From the NCBI GenBank assembly GCA_022826965.1, contig JAJDTU010000013.1, forward strand, positions 248,001 to 312,000: a stretch of 64,000 nt of DNA, written 5' to 3'. The notes under the pieces are model-generated. The model did no database searches. It was given only the letters and a program-made list of their open reading frames with translations, and had not been told where the DNA came from. The first letter of the stretch is position 1, and each line of letters opens with the position of its first letter. Both the position numbers and the translations under genes were made by a program. Below are positions 41,227-48,779 of this stretch, piece after piece. This DNA comes from Dehalococcoidia bacterium (lineage in GTDB: Bacteria > Chloroflexota > Dehalococcoidia > Bin125).

Positions 41227-42126
41227 TCACGGGCCAAGGCGCGCGTTGAAGTAACCAATCACGAGCGCTTCGTACTCCGATGAGTACTCGTGCCAGGCAT
41301 CACCGTGGTCGCAATCTTCGAAGATTCGCGACATGGCCGGTACCCGCGCCGCAGCGGCAATCCGCTCCATATGCTCAACCGGGATGCGATCGTCCACTCG
41401 GCAATGTGTGAGGCCGAGCGGGTATGCGTAGCGCGACGCGTCGATGGCCGGTTCGACGCCGCCGATATTGATTCCGTAGAAGAGCCGGCCAGCGACAACA
41501 ATCCCGGGCCTGAGGGCCTGCGCTGTCCAGCCGGGCAGCGGTGTGCGGCGTGACACCTCCTGGGTCACCAGGTCGGAGAGCGAAGCGAACGCGGAATCGG
41601 CGAAGACCCCGACGACGGCCTGCTCGCGCCAGCCGGTCATCAGGGCAATCGCCCCGCCGAAGGAATTGCCGTGCAGCAGAATCGTCTCTGCCTGGCGTAC
41701 ACCGGTCGCGTAGTCAATAGCGCCCAGCACGTCGTCGCGCTCGTCGAGCCCTGCCCCCATTCGAGCTGGATCCGATTCTCCGTGACCACGCAAATCAAAG
41801 ACCAGGACGGAGAATCCCGCGCGAGCCAGAGCGACCGAAAGACCCAGCAATGACTCGCGGTTGCTGTCCACGCCATGAACCCGGATCACGGTCGCTCGCG
41901 ATTCAGGGGCGGGCAGCCACCAGCCGCGCAGCCGAAGCTCGGGACGATCGCGCGGAGAGAATTCGACCTTTTCCCAGAGCGGACCGATATCCCCGGGATA
42001 TTGATCGACGGGCTTGCGTTCCGCCGACAGCGATTGGCCGGCGATGTAGATCGAGGCGGCGACGTAGATCACGGCCAGCAGTGCGACAACCGCGAACGCC
42101 AGTTTGAGTCTCGCTGGCCGTGACAT
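41227..42126 (-). CDS. Membrane-anchored alpha/beta hydrolase
   Basis: A 299-residue serine-hydrolase fold protein with one N-terminal membrane helix (about 8-30) and the catalytic domain probably outside. RVHGVDSNRES is the oxyanion region, LLHGNSFGG the nucleophile elbow (Gly-x-Ser-x-Gly), DSAFASL follows, and DCDHGDAWHEY supplies the likely catalytic histidine. It resembles the YqkD/BEM46-like group. A TAGGCT -10 box lies 41 bp upstream. Substrate unknown. Confidence 0.86.
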   Translation of the reverse strand: MSRPARLKLAFAVVALLAVIYVAASIYIAGQSLSAERKPVDQYPGDIGPLWEKVEFSPRDRPELRLRGWWLPAPESRATVIRVHGVDSNRESLLGLSVALARAGFSVLVFDLRGHGESDPARMGAGLDERDDVLGAIDYATGVRQAETILLHGNSFGGAIALMTGWREQAVVGVFADSAFASLSDLVTQEVSRRTPLPGWTAQALRPGIVVAGRLFYGINIGGVEPAIDASRYAYPLGLTHCRVDDRIPVEHMERIAAAARVPAMSRIFEDCDHGDAWHEYSSEYEALVIGYFNARLGP

Positions 42127-42167
42127 CTCCGACTCTCGCGTCGTGGATTCTGGACACGTCAGTCCTG

Positions 42168-42173
42168 AGCCTA
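42168..42173 (-). promoter_or_regulatory. putative -10 box (TAGGCT) of the alpha/beta hydrolase gene
   Basis: TAGGCT on the minus strand, 41 bp before the start at 42126. Confidence 0.4.
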
Positions 42174-42193
42174 CCCCCGCGCCGTGCCGCCTT

Positions 42194-42199
42194 TAGGCT
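42194..42199 (+). promoter_or_regulatory. putative -10 box (TAGGCT) of the HhH-GPD gene
   Basis: TAGGCT, 24 bp before the ATG at 42224; diverges from the TAGGCT at 42168 with 20 bp between them. Confidence 0.4.
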
Positions 42200-42223
42200 G
42201 TACAGAGCGAATGGAGCAGCGCC

Positions 42224-42751
42224 ATGGGCAACCCTGAGATGTACGTCGATCTCGTGCCGGAGTTCAAGAGCTCGGGCGAGCCTGTCATCAAGTTCACCAA
42301 CGACGATGACGCGAACGAGTTGCTGGCCAACGATCCCAATGCGTTGCTGATTGCGATCGTGCTCGATCAGCAGATCACGACGACCAAAGCGTTCAGTGGC
42401 CCGCGCGATCTCAAGCAGCGCTTGGGTCACCTGGATCCCGCGCAGATCGCCGAGATGGACGAGGACGAGTTCCTGACCATCTTCCGCAAGAAGCCGGCGA
42501 TCCACCGCTTCCCGGCGTCGATGGGCAAACGCGTCCAGGCCGCCTGCGCGACTGTGCGCGACGACTTCGACAACAACGCCGAGAACATCTGGGACAACCA
42601 GCCCGACGCGAAGACCATCATGAAGCGCCTCGACGGCGTCCCGGGCGTTGGACCGGCGAAACAGAAGATCGCGATCCTGCTCCTCGCCCGCTACTACGGG
42701 ATGGACATCCCCGGTTGGCGCGACGTGATCCCGGTCGAGTTGCCTGACTGA
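42224..42751 (+). CDS. HhH-GPD-like protein (short actinobacterial-type family)
   Basis: A 175-residue protein with a shortened HhH-GPD DNA glycosylase fold. IAIVLDQQITTTKAF matches the first helices and LDGVPGVGPAKQKIAILLL is the helix-hairpin-helix. After it, YYGMDIPGW takes the place where glycosylases carry a catalytic aspartate; no iron-sulfur cysteines are present. It resembles a family of about 180 residues of unknown function described mainly in actinobacteria. GGAGCAGC precedes the ATG. DNA binding is likely, catalysis unproven. Confidence 0.82.
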   Translation: MGNPEMYVDLVPEFKSSGEPVIKFTNDDDANELLANDPNALLIAIVLDQQITTTKAFSGPRDLKQRLGHLDPAQIAEMDEDEFLTIFRKKPAIHRFPASMGKRVQAACATVRDDFDNNAENIWDNQPDAKTIMKRLDGVPGVGPAKQKIAILLLARYYGMDIPGWRDVIPVELPD

Positions 42752-42758
42752 CGGCCGC

Positions 42759-42764
42759 TATCCT
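42759..42764 (+). promoter_or_regulatory. putative -10 box (TATCCT) of the 42817 oxidoreductase
   Basis: TATCCT just after the HhH-GPD stop, with a leader of about 46 bases ending in a GGGAGCGAG ribosome site. Confidence 0.4.
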
Positions 42765-42816
42765 CGACCCACTGTGCGTCCGTCCGCTCGGGCGGCGTTG
42801 ATGGGAGCGAGTTCCG

Positions 42817-43776
42817 ATGGCCGTATCGTTTGGCGTTCACACCGGACAGCAAAACGTGACGATGGACGACCTGCGCCGCTTGTGGCGCTGGATCGACGAT
42901 CAAGGGATGGACTGGATCTCGGTCTGGGACCACTTCTACGAGGCGCCGCCGGTCGACGGGACCTCGCCGCACTTTGAGTCGCTGACCTGCATGGCGACGA
43001 TCGCCGCCGAGACCGAGCGCGTGCGCATCGGTTGCCTCGTCTTCTGCGTGCCCTATCGCAATCCCGCCTATCTGGCCAAATCGCTGATGACGCTGGACCA
43101 CATCTCCAACGGCCGGATCGAACCGGGGCTCGGAGCCGGTTGGCACCAGATGGAGTTCGAAGGCTTCGGCTACGGCTGGCCCAGCCTCAAGACCCGCTTT
43201 GAGATGCTCGAGGAAGGCACTCAGATCATCAAGGGCATGCTCTCCCAGGAGCGGACATCGTTTGAAGGCGTTCACTACAACGCGCTCAACGCCACCAACG
43301 AGCCGCGCCCAGTGCAGGAGCACGTTCCCCTGTGGATCGGCGGACGCGGCGAGCGCAAGACCCTGCGCATGGCAGCGCAATACGCCGATGGCTGGAACGT
43401 CCCCTACATCGGACCGGAAGAGTTCGCCCGCCTCTCCGGCGTGCTCGATGTGCGCTGCGACGAACAGGACCGCGATCCGGCAACCATCGATCGCACCGTC
43501 AACCTGCAGTTCAATCTCAGCCCGACCCAGGCCGAGGCCGAAATCGCTCGCCAGAAGCTGGAAGAGCAGTGGGGGGACCAGGCCGACCGCGTCTCCGAAG
43601 GTGCGCTGCAGGGCACGCCCGACGACGCCTTCGACCGGGTCTCGATGTACTGCGACGCCGGCGCTGCCGGAGTCAACGTCGCCCTGAGAGCCCCCTGGAG
43701 CGAAGAAGCGCTGGACGCGTACATCACCGAGGTGGTCCCTGCCCTCCGCGAGAAGTACGGCGCCGTCGAGCTCTAG
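42817..43776 (+). CDS. Luciferase-like (LLM class) F420-dependent oxidoreductase
   Basis: A 319-residue TIM-barrel oxidoreductase, the fourth of its superfamily in the window. FGVHTGQQNVTMDDLRRLW opens it; WISVWDHFYEAP, VFCVPYRNPAYLAKSLMTLDHISNGR, GLGAGWHQMEFEGFGYGWP and WIGGRGERKTLRMAAQYADGWN are the family landmarks. This pattern is typical of F420-type enzymes. It is only distantly related to the pair at 8.5-10.4 kb. Substrate unknown. Confidence 0.9.
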   Translation: MAVSFGVHTGQQNVTMDDLRRLWRWIDDQGMDWISVWDHFYEAPPVDGTSPHFESLTCMATIAAETERVRIGCLVFCVPYRNPAYLAKSLMTLDHISNGRIEPGLGAGWHQMEFEGFGYGWPSLKTRFEMLEEGTQIIKGMLSQERTSFEGVHYNALNATNEPRPVQEHVPLWIGGRGERKTLRMAAQYADGWNVPYIGPEEFARLSGVLDVRCDEQDRDPATIDRTVNLQFNLSPTQAEAEIARQKLEEQWGDQADRVSEGALQGTPDDAFDRVSMYCDAGAAGVNVALRAPWSEEALDAYITEVVPALREKYGAVEL

Positions 43777-43814
43777 CAGACCCCACTTGGCTGCCTGGTG
43801 CGCGTCCTAGCGGC

Positions 43815-43820
43815 TACCCT
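43815..43820 (+). promoter_or_regulatory. putative -10 box (TACCCT), leaderless PAC2 gene
   Basis: TACCCT, six bases (CACTGC), then the ATG of the PAC2 gene, with no Shine-Dalgarno between. Confidence 0.5.
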
Positions 43821-43826
43821 CACTGC

Positions 43827-44723
43827 ATGAGCAACGAACGCATCGACGAGGCGCTGACGATTGACGGACTGCCCGACGATCTGCGCCGCCCGATCTTGCT
43901 TCTCGCCTTCTTCGGCTGGAACGACGCCGCCGAAGCCGCGACCGACGCGATCAAGTTCTTGCGCAACCTCGACCCCAGCGCGCCCGTCGCCTCGCTCGAC
44001 CCGGACGAGTTCTTCGTGTTCACCGAGCATCGCCCGACCGTGAAGTGGGTCGACGGCGACAACGCTCGTCGCGAAGTCGTCTGGCCCGCGACCGAGTTCA
44101 CGATTCTCCGCCGCCCCGAGGCGGACCATGACCTGATTCTGGGGCTGGGCACCGAGCCGGACCTGCGCTGGCGGCGATACTGCCGCGCCGTGCTGCACGT
44201 CGCCGAGATGGCCAGGGTGGAAGAGGTCGTAACCCTCGGTGCGCTGCTGGCCGACGTGGCCCACACGCGGCCGACCAGGGTCTCCGGCGGTTCGTCCAAT
44301 CCCGAGCGGCAGAAGCAGTTCGGCTTCCAGGCGTCGCGTTATGAGGGGCCCACCGGAATCGTCGGCTCAATCGGCGACGCCTGCCGGATCGCCCAGGTGC
44401 CGCACATGGGGTTCTGGGCCTCGGTTCCCCATTACGTGACCTCACGACACAACCCTGGCGCGACCAAGGCGCTGCTCACCGAGCTGGACCGCGTGTTCGC
44501 CCTCGATCTCGATCTGCGGCATCTCGACGGCGCACAGGAGCGTTACCGAGCCCAGATCGACACCGCGCTGGAGGACAAGCCCGACATCCGCGATTACATC
44601 CGCAATCTGGAGGCGCAGTCGGACGAAGAAGCAACGCAGGGCGAAGAGACGGCGGAGCCGCTCGACAGCGAGGACATCATGGAGGCCGTCAACCGACTCC
44701 TGCGGGGCGACGAGTCGAACTGA
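43827..44723 (+). CDS. PAC2 family protein (proteasome-assembly-chaperone-like fold)
   Basis: A 298-residue protein of the PAC2 fold. LLLAFFGWNDAAEAATDAIKFL begins the domain, RPTVKWVDGDNARREVVWPATEF and LGTEPDLRWRRY follow, VVTLGALLADVAHTRPTRVSG and GPTGIVGSI complete it; a helical acidic tail ends the protein. Family members are common in actinobacteria and archaea; the function is unknown. The upstream reading frame is only a shadow of the oxidoreductase. The start follows a TACCCT box by 6 bp, so it is probably leaderless. One base separates it from the next gene. Confidence 0.9.
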   Translation: MSNERIDEALTIDGLPDDLRRPILLLAFFGWNDAAEAATDAIKFLRNLDPSAPVASLDPDEFFVFTEHRPTVKWVDGDNARREVVWPATEFTILRRPEADHDLILGLGTEPDLRWRRYCRAVLHVAEMARVEEVVTLGALLADVAHTRPTRVSGGSSNPERQKQFGFQASRYEGPTGIVGSIGDACRIAQVPHMGFWASVPHYVTSRHNPGATKALLTELDRVFALDLDLRHLDGAQERYRAQIDTALEDKPDIRDYIRNLEAQSDEEATQGEETAEPLDSEDIMEAVNRLLRGDESN

Positions 44724-44724
44724 T

Positions 44725-45480
44725 ATGGCCAACCAGGACACTGGCCACGACCACGATCAGGATGACGCCGGCGAACCGTTCGTTAACGAGATCGAGGTTC
44801 GCGGCCTGATCGTGGGCGCGTTCCAGGAGAACTGCTGGGTGATCGGCAACCGCCGCACGGGAGAGGCGATCTGCATCGATCCCGGCGAACAGGCCGACGA
44901 CATATTGCACATGGCGTCGGAGATGGGCGTCACGATCAAGCTAATCGCCAACTCGCACGCCCATCTCGACCATGTCCTGGGCGTGCGTGGCGTCCAGTCC
45001 GACGACAACGCGACCTTCCTCCTGCACGAAGCCGACCTCGGCATCCTGCAGGGCGCGGCGGAGTCGGCCGCCCGGTTTGGGATGGAGGTTGAGCAGCCGC
45101 CCGACCCGGATCACTACATCGACGACGAGCAGAAGGTCGAGGTCGACGGCGTCGAGCTGCAGGTGATTCACACCCCGGGCCACACCGCCGGCTCCGTCTG
45201 CTTCTACGGACACGGCGTGCTGTTTTCGGGCGACACGCTGTTCAAGCAGAGCATCGGGCGCACCGACCTGCCGGGCGGCGACTACAACCAGGAGATGTCG
45301 TCAATCGTCGACAAGCTGCTGATGCTGCCCGACGAAACCATCGTGCTCCCCGGACACATGGACCAGACCACGCTGGGCGCCGAACGGATGCAGAACCCGT
45401 TCATCCTGCAGACCTTGCAGCAGCGCGGCCTCAACCCGGGCGAGCGGCGCTCCCCGGGTGGTCTGATCCTCCCTAACTGA
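44725..45480 (+). CDS. Metallo-beta-lactamase fold hydrolase, glyoxalase II-like
   Basis: A 251-residue cytoplasmic zinc hydrolase. VGAFQENCWVIGN opens the fold, ANSHAHLDHVLGV is the HxHxDH motif, IHTPGHTAGSVCFY the third ligand, LFSGDTLF the bridging aspartate and LPGHMDQTTLG the last histidine. This is the common glyoxalase II/thioesterase-like subgroup. An acidic His/Asp-rich N-terminal stretch of 15 residues precedes it. It is co-transcribed with the PAC2 gene, 1 bp away. Confidence 0.92.
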   Translation: MANQDTGHDHDQDDAGEPFVNEIEVRGLIVGAFQENCWVIGNRRTGEAICIDPGEQADDILHMASEMGVTIKLIANSHAHLDHVLGVRGVQSDDNATFLLHEADLGILQGAAESAARFGMEVEQPPDPDHYIDDEQKVEVDGVELQVIHTPGHTAGSVCFYGHGVLFSGDTLFKQSIGRTDLPGGDYNQEMSSIVDKLLMLPDETIVLPGHMDQTTLGAERMQNPFILQTLQQRGLNPGERRSPGGLILPN

Positions 45481-45514
45481 ACTCAACCAACCCAACCTCG
45501 GCGGGAGTCTCACG

Positions 45515-45976
45515 ATGGCTGATCAAGCTTCAACCCTACGTCAGATGGTCGAGGCGAAAGCCTCTCTGGACGAGCGCCTGGATCGGATCGACGAAGCGCA
45601 TGGCTCGTGGGAGGGCGCGATCGGCGAGTGGTCGGTCGCCCAGATGTTGCAACACATGCACGGCTGGCTAACCGAGATGACGACCGCGATCGAGCGAATG
45701 AACGCCGGTCAGCGCCCGACCCCGGAAGGCGTGGACTACTCCGACCCGCAGGACTGGAATCCAGGCTTCGTCGCCGAGCGCGGCGAGCAGAGTTACGAGC
45801 AAGCTCGCGCGGCGCTTGAGGACGGACACGAACGGTTCACTGCCGCCGTCGGCGAGGTCGATTCGGGACGTTTCGGCGAGGGCAAGACCATCAATCGAAT
45901 GGTCGAGGGCGTGGTCACCCATCACTACGCCGAGCACTGCGAGGATCTTGACAGCTTCCTCGGCGGGGATCACTAG
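45515..45976 (+). CDS. DinB-like / mycothiol-maleylpyruvate isomerase-like protein
   Basis: A 153-residue four-helix-bundle protein. GEWSVAQMLQHMHGWLTEM gives the first metal-binding helix with histidine, and VVTHHYAEHCEDL supplies the paired histidines near the C-terminus, the three-His set of DinB/ClbS-type proteins. Such proteins bind a divalent metal; many are thiol transferases, the rest unassigned. A GGCGGGAG site lies upstream. It follows the zinc hydrolase by 34 bp. Confidence 0.85.
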   Translation: MADQASTLRQMVEAKASLDERLDRIDEAHGSWEGAIGEWSVAQMLQHMHGWLTEMTTAIERMNAGQRPTPEGVDYSDPQDWNPGFVAERGEQSYEQARAALEDGHERFTAAVGEVDSGRFGEGKTINRMVEGVVTHHYAEHCEDLDSFLGGDH

Positions 45977-46058
45977 CAGTCCATAGCGCTTGAGCCCTCC
46001 CACCGCGATACTTGATCCAGTTTGCATTGGCCGTTCAGGCCCGTGAAGAGAGTCAACC

Positions 46059-46529
46059 ATGAGCGATGACGAGAGTCTGATCACGCCGGCGATGGAAGCC
46101 GCGATCGGCAGGGAGGGCGAAGCGCGCGAGGTCACCGTCGACAAGGTGCTCGTGCTCCGATTGATGCGCGCCCTCGACGAAGACGACGAGGACCTGCTGT
46201 CCGCGGTCGAGGCCGGTGACGCCTCGTATCCCATTCCTACGTACGCCCTGCTGACGACCAGCACGTCGCAGCGCCAACTCGAAGTACCCGACGCGCCGGA
46301 GCGCGCGCTGATGGCGGCGGACGCCTGGGAGGTCAAGGCCGACATCCACCTCGGCGACAGACTGACCATCGTGCCCCGCCTCGCCGAGATCCAGGAGCGG
46401 ATCGGCGGCCGGGTCGGGCACTCACTCTTCATCCACCACGAATGGGTCTACACCAACCAGGACGAGGTCGAAGTGGCGCGCGTTCGCCGCACGGTGACCC
46501 ACTTCCAGTCTCGGCATACCGGGGAGTAG
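46059..46529 (+). CDS. Hot-dog fold protein, MaoC N-terminal (FAS1-like dehydratase) type
   Basis: A 156-residue protein matching the non-catalytic N-terminal hot-dog of MaoC-like hydratases: LITPAMEAAIGREGEAREVTV, YPIPTYALLTTSTSQRQLEVPD, VKADIHLGDRLTIVPRLAEI and LFIHHEWVYTNQDEVEVARVRRTV. The acid-base Asp/His pair of hydratase 2 is not in this half. It is first of three closely spaced hot-dog genes and probably forms a heterodimer with one of the next two, as HadA does with HadB in mycobacteria. Confidence 0.83.
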   Translation: MSDDESLITPAMEAAIGREGEAREVTVDKVLVLRLMRALDEDDEDLLSAVEAGDASYPIPTYALLTTSTSQRQLEVPDAPERALMAADAWEVKADIHLGDRLTIVPRLAEIQERIGGRVGHSLFIHHEWVYTNQDEVEVARVRRTVTHFQSRHTGE

Positions 46530-46536
46530 CGCGACG

Positions 46537-46953
46537 ATGGCATACGACTACGACGACCTCCAGGAAGGCACCGAACTCCCGACCGAGCGCCGCACCCCGA
46601 CCACCGCGCAGGTCGAAGGCTTCTGCAACGCGACAGGCAACGCGGGGCCGCAGTTCCTCGATCCTGAGTTCGCCAAGGACAAGATGGGCCTGCCCGGTCC
46701 GATCGTCCCCGGCAACATGAAGCAGGGCTTCCTCGACCAGTACCTGAGGCGACACTTCGGCCGCAATCAAATAACCCGCCTACAGCTCAACCACCGCCGG
46801 CCCGACGTGCACAACGCCGAGATGACGATCGGCGGAGAGGTCACGCGAACGTACGAGGCCGACGGCCGGCGCATGGTCGACCTCGAGATTCACATCGACA
46901 ATCCACAGGGCGACCGCTCGGTGCGCGGCGCGGCCACGATCACGTTCGGCTAG
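46537..46953 (+). CDS. MaoC-like hot-dog protein lacking the catalytic Asp/His
   Basis: A 138-residue hot-dog protein of the MaoC C-terminal type, 7 bp after the previous gene. At the hydratase motif, normally GDxNPxHxD, it reads GNAGPQFLD, so both the aspartate and the histidine are missing. GPIVPGNMKQGF replaces the usual AHG region; LQLNHRRPDVHNAEMTIGGEV and GDRSVRGAATITF end the fold. It is a paralogue of the next gene. Acyl-CoA or acyl-carrier binding without hydration is one reading. Confidence 0.8.
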   Translation: MAYDYDDLQEGTELPTERRTPTTAQVEGFCNATGNAGPQFLDPEFAKDKMGLPGPIVPGNMKQGFLDQYLRRHFGRNQITRLQLNHRRPDVHNAEMTIGGEVTRTYEADGRRMVDLEIHIDNPQGDRSVRGAATITFG

Positions 46954-46967
46954 ATCGGACGACCTCG

Positions 46968-47408
46968 GTGCCTCTGCCGCGACTGGTTGATCTCGGCGAG
47001 CTGGTCGAAGGCACGCCGCTGCCGGAGCGTTCACTCGCTCCCGACATCATGGACGTCGCCAGGTTCATCGGCGCCGCCGGCTTTGCCATCCCGATCTTCC
47101 TCGACCCGGTCGCCGCGCGTACTCACGGCCTGGAGCGGCCGCTGATTCCGGCGGAGTACAAATCGGCCTTCCTGCTCGCCTATCTGCGTGCACTGGCCAA
47201 GCCGAACGGCCGGGTCGTCCGGCTGCAGTCCGGCTTCCGCCGCCCGGACTACCACGGCAACCGATTCACAATCGGCGGTCAGGTGACGCGCATTGAAGAG
47301 GCCGAGGACGGCCGGGAAGTGAATCTGGAACTGTGGATCGAGCAGGCCACGGGCGATCGGAGCGTGCGCTCCTCCGCCGTGTTGCTGCTGCCGAACGCCG
47401 AGTCCTGA
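46968..47408 (+). CDS. MaoC-like hot-dog protein lacking the catalytic Asp/His (paralogue)
   Basis: A 146-residue paralogue of the previous protein. The motif region reads GFAIPIFLD, again without the catalytic Asp and His. LQSGFRRPDYHGNRFTIGGQV and GDRSVRSSAVLLL match LQLNHRRPDVHNAEMTIGGEV and GDRSVRGAATITF of its neighbour. The start is GTG at 46968, 14 bp after the preceding stop, with no strong ribosome site, so coupling is likely. The three genes probably make one mixed hot-dog complex. Confidence 0.78.
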   Translation: MPLPRLVDLGELVEGTPLPERSLAPDIMDVARFIGAAGFAIPIFLDPVAARTHGLERPLIPAEYKSAFLLAYLRALAKPNGRVVRLQSGFRRPDYHGNRFTIGGQVTRIEEAEDGREVNLELWIEQATGDRSVRSSAVLLLPNAES

Positions 47409-47411
47409 GAC

Positions 47412-48779
47412 TCAAACGCCGCTGATCGTCATCCGCGACATCCTCAGCGTCGGCGCCGATGTGGCGCCAAACCACTGCGCGTCGTTACCCACCGCGTCGA
47501 TCCGCTGGAACATCTCCAGCAGATTGCCGGAGACGTTGATCTCCTGAACCGGTTCGGCCAGCTCGCCGTTGCGGATCCAGATGCCGGCCGCCCCGCGCGA
47601 GAAGTCGCCGGTCGTGTAGTTGATGCCGAAGCCCATCAGCGTGGTCAGATAGAGGCCATCCTCAACTTCGCCGATGATCTCCTCGGGCGGCATCTCACCC
47701 GCGTCGATACTGAGATTGCCGCTGCCGATCTGCGGCAGCCCCCCCACGCTGCGCCAGGCGGAGCCGGTACTGGCTGTGTCGAGCCGGCGAGCGTTGTACG
47801 AGTCGAACAGGAACCCCCGGAAGACACCACGCTCGACCAACGAGTTGCGACGGGTGACGACGCCTTCGCCGTCGAATGGGCGCGAGCCGAGCCGATTGGC
47901 GATCGTGGCGTCGTCGATGATGGTCAGCAATGGCGAGGCAACTTCAGTCTCCTGCCGATCGGCAAGGAATGTGGCCTTGCGGTACAGCGCCTCTCCGCTG
48001 GCCGCACCGGCGACGATCCCGGCCAGCCCGGCAGCCATGCGCGGCTCCCAGACCACCGGCACCTCGCAGGTCGACGCCTTGGACGCCCCCAACTGACGCA
48101 ACGCGCGCGCCGCAGCCTCGCGACCGACATCCTCCGGCTGGTCCATTCGATGCAGACTGCGCTCCGACGTCGACCACCCCGCATTGCGAAGCTGGCCGTC
48201 CTCTTCCTGGGCCATCACTTCGACCCACATCGAGGCAGACGTATCGGAATATGCGCCGGCGAAACCGTTGGAGTCGACGAGGGCGAAGCTGCTGAAGCTG
48301 GTGCTGAACGTCGCGCCGCCGCTGTTGACGATCCGTTCGTCGGCGCTCAGCGCCGCATCTTCGCAGGCCAATGCCCGCGTAAGCCGTTGCTCGCCGTCGA
48401 CCTCGGGAACCTGCTCGTCGAACAGAGCCAGCTGGGGCGCATTGTGAGCCTGTTCCTTCGGGTCGGCGAGCCCAGCAAACGGATCAGGCTCTGAGACTCG
48501 CGCCAGTTCAAGCGCCGTCTCGACGGTCTCGGCGAGCGCTGCGTCACTGACATCGCTGGTGGAGACGGTCGCCTGACGGCCGTCGAGGATGACGCGCAGA
48601 CCGCCCGAGCGCGCCGTCGATTCGGACACTTTCTCGATCTGCTGCTTGCGCACCGTGGTGGACGCGTTGGTTGAGCTGACCGCGACCGCGTCTGCCTGGT
48701 CTGCGCCGGCGGCCTGGGCCAGTTCGAGCAATCGTGCCGCGATCTCGAGTGGTTCAGTGGACAGTGTCGAGCTCGCCAT
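47412..48779 (-). CDS. tldE: TldE/PmbA-type subunit of the TldD/TldE protease
   Basis: A 455-residue protein of the modulator-of-gyrase family that lacks the HExxxH zinc motif, as TldE does. STARSGGLRVILDGRQATVSTSD and VWEPRMAAGLAGIVAGAASGEALYR are N- and mid-domain landmarks; SRPFDGEGVVTRRNSLVERGVFRGFLFDSYNARRL and GINYTTGDFSRGAAGIWI are highly typical. The ATG at 48779 overlaps the tldD stop (TGATG). It works with TldD to trim unfolded or modified peptides. Confidence 0.92.
   Translation of the reverse strand: MASSTLSTEPLEIAARLLELAQAAGADQADAVAVSSTNASTTVRKQQIEKVSESTARSGGLRVILDGRQATVSTSDVSDAALAETVETALELARVSEPDPFAGLADPKEQAHNAPQLALFDEQVPEVDGEQRLTRALACEDAALSADERIVNSGGATFSTSFSSFALVDSNGFAGAYSDTSASMWVEVMAQEEDGQLRNAGWSTSERSLHRMDQPEDVGREAAARALRQLGASKASTCEVPVVWEPRMAAGLAGIVAGAASGEALYRKATFLADRQETEVASPLLTIIDDATIANRLGSRPFDGEGVVTRRNSLVERGVFRGFLFDSYNARRLDTASTGSAWRSVGGLPQIGSGNLSIDAGEMPPEEIIGEVEDGLYLTTLMGFGINYTTGDFSRGAAGIWIRNGELAEPVQEINVSGNLLEMFQRIDAVGNDAQWFGATSAPTLRMSRMTISGV

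Noticed and set aside
43332-43826. Upstream extension of the PAC2 gene
   Set aside because: It lies inside the luciferase-like gene in another frame; the -10 box and family start agree on 43827.
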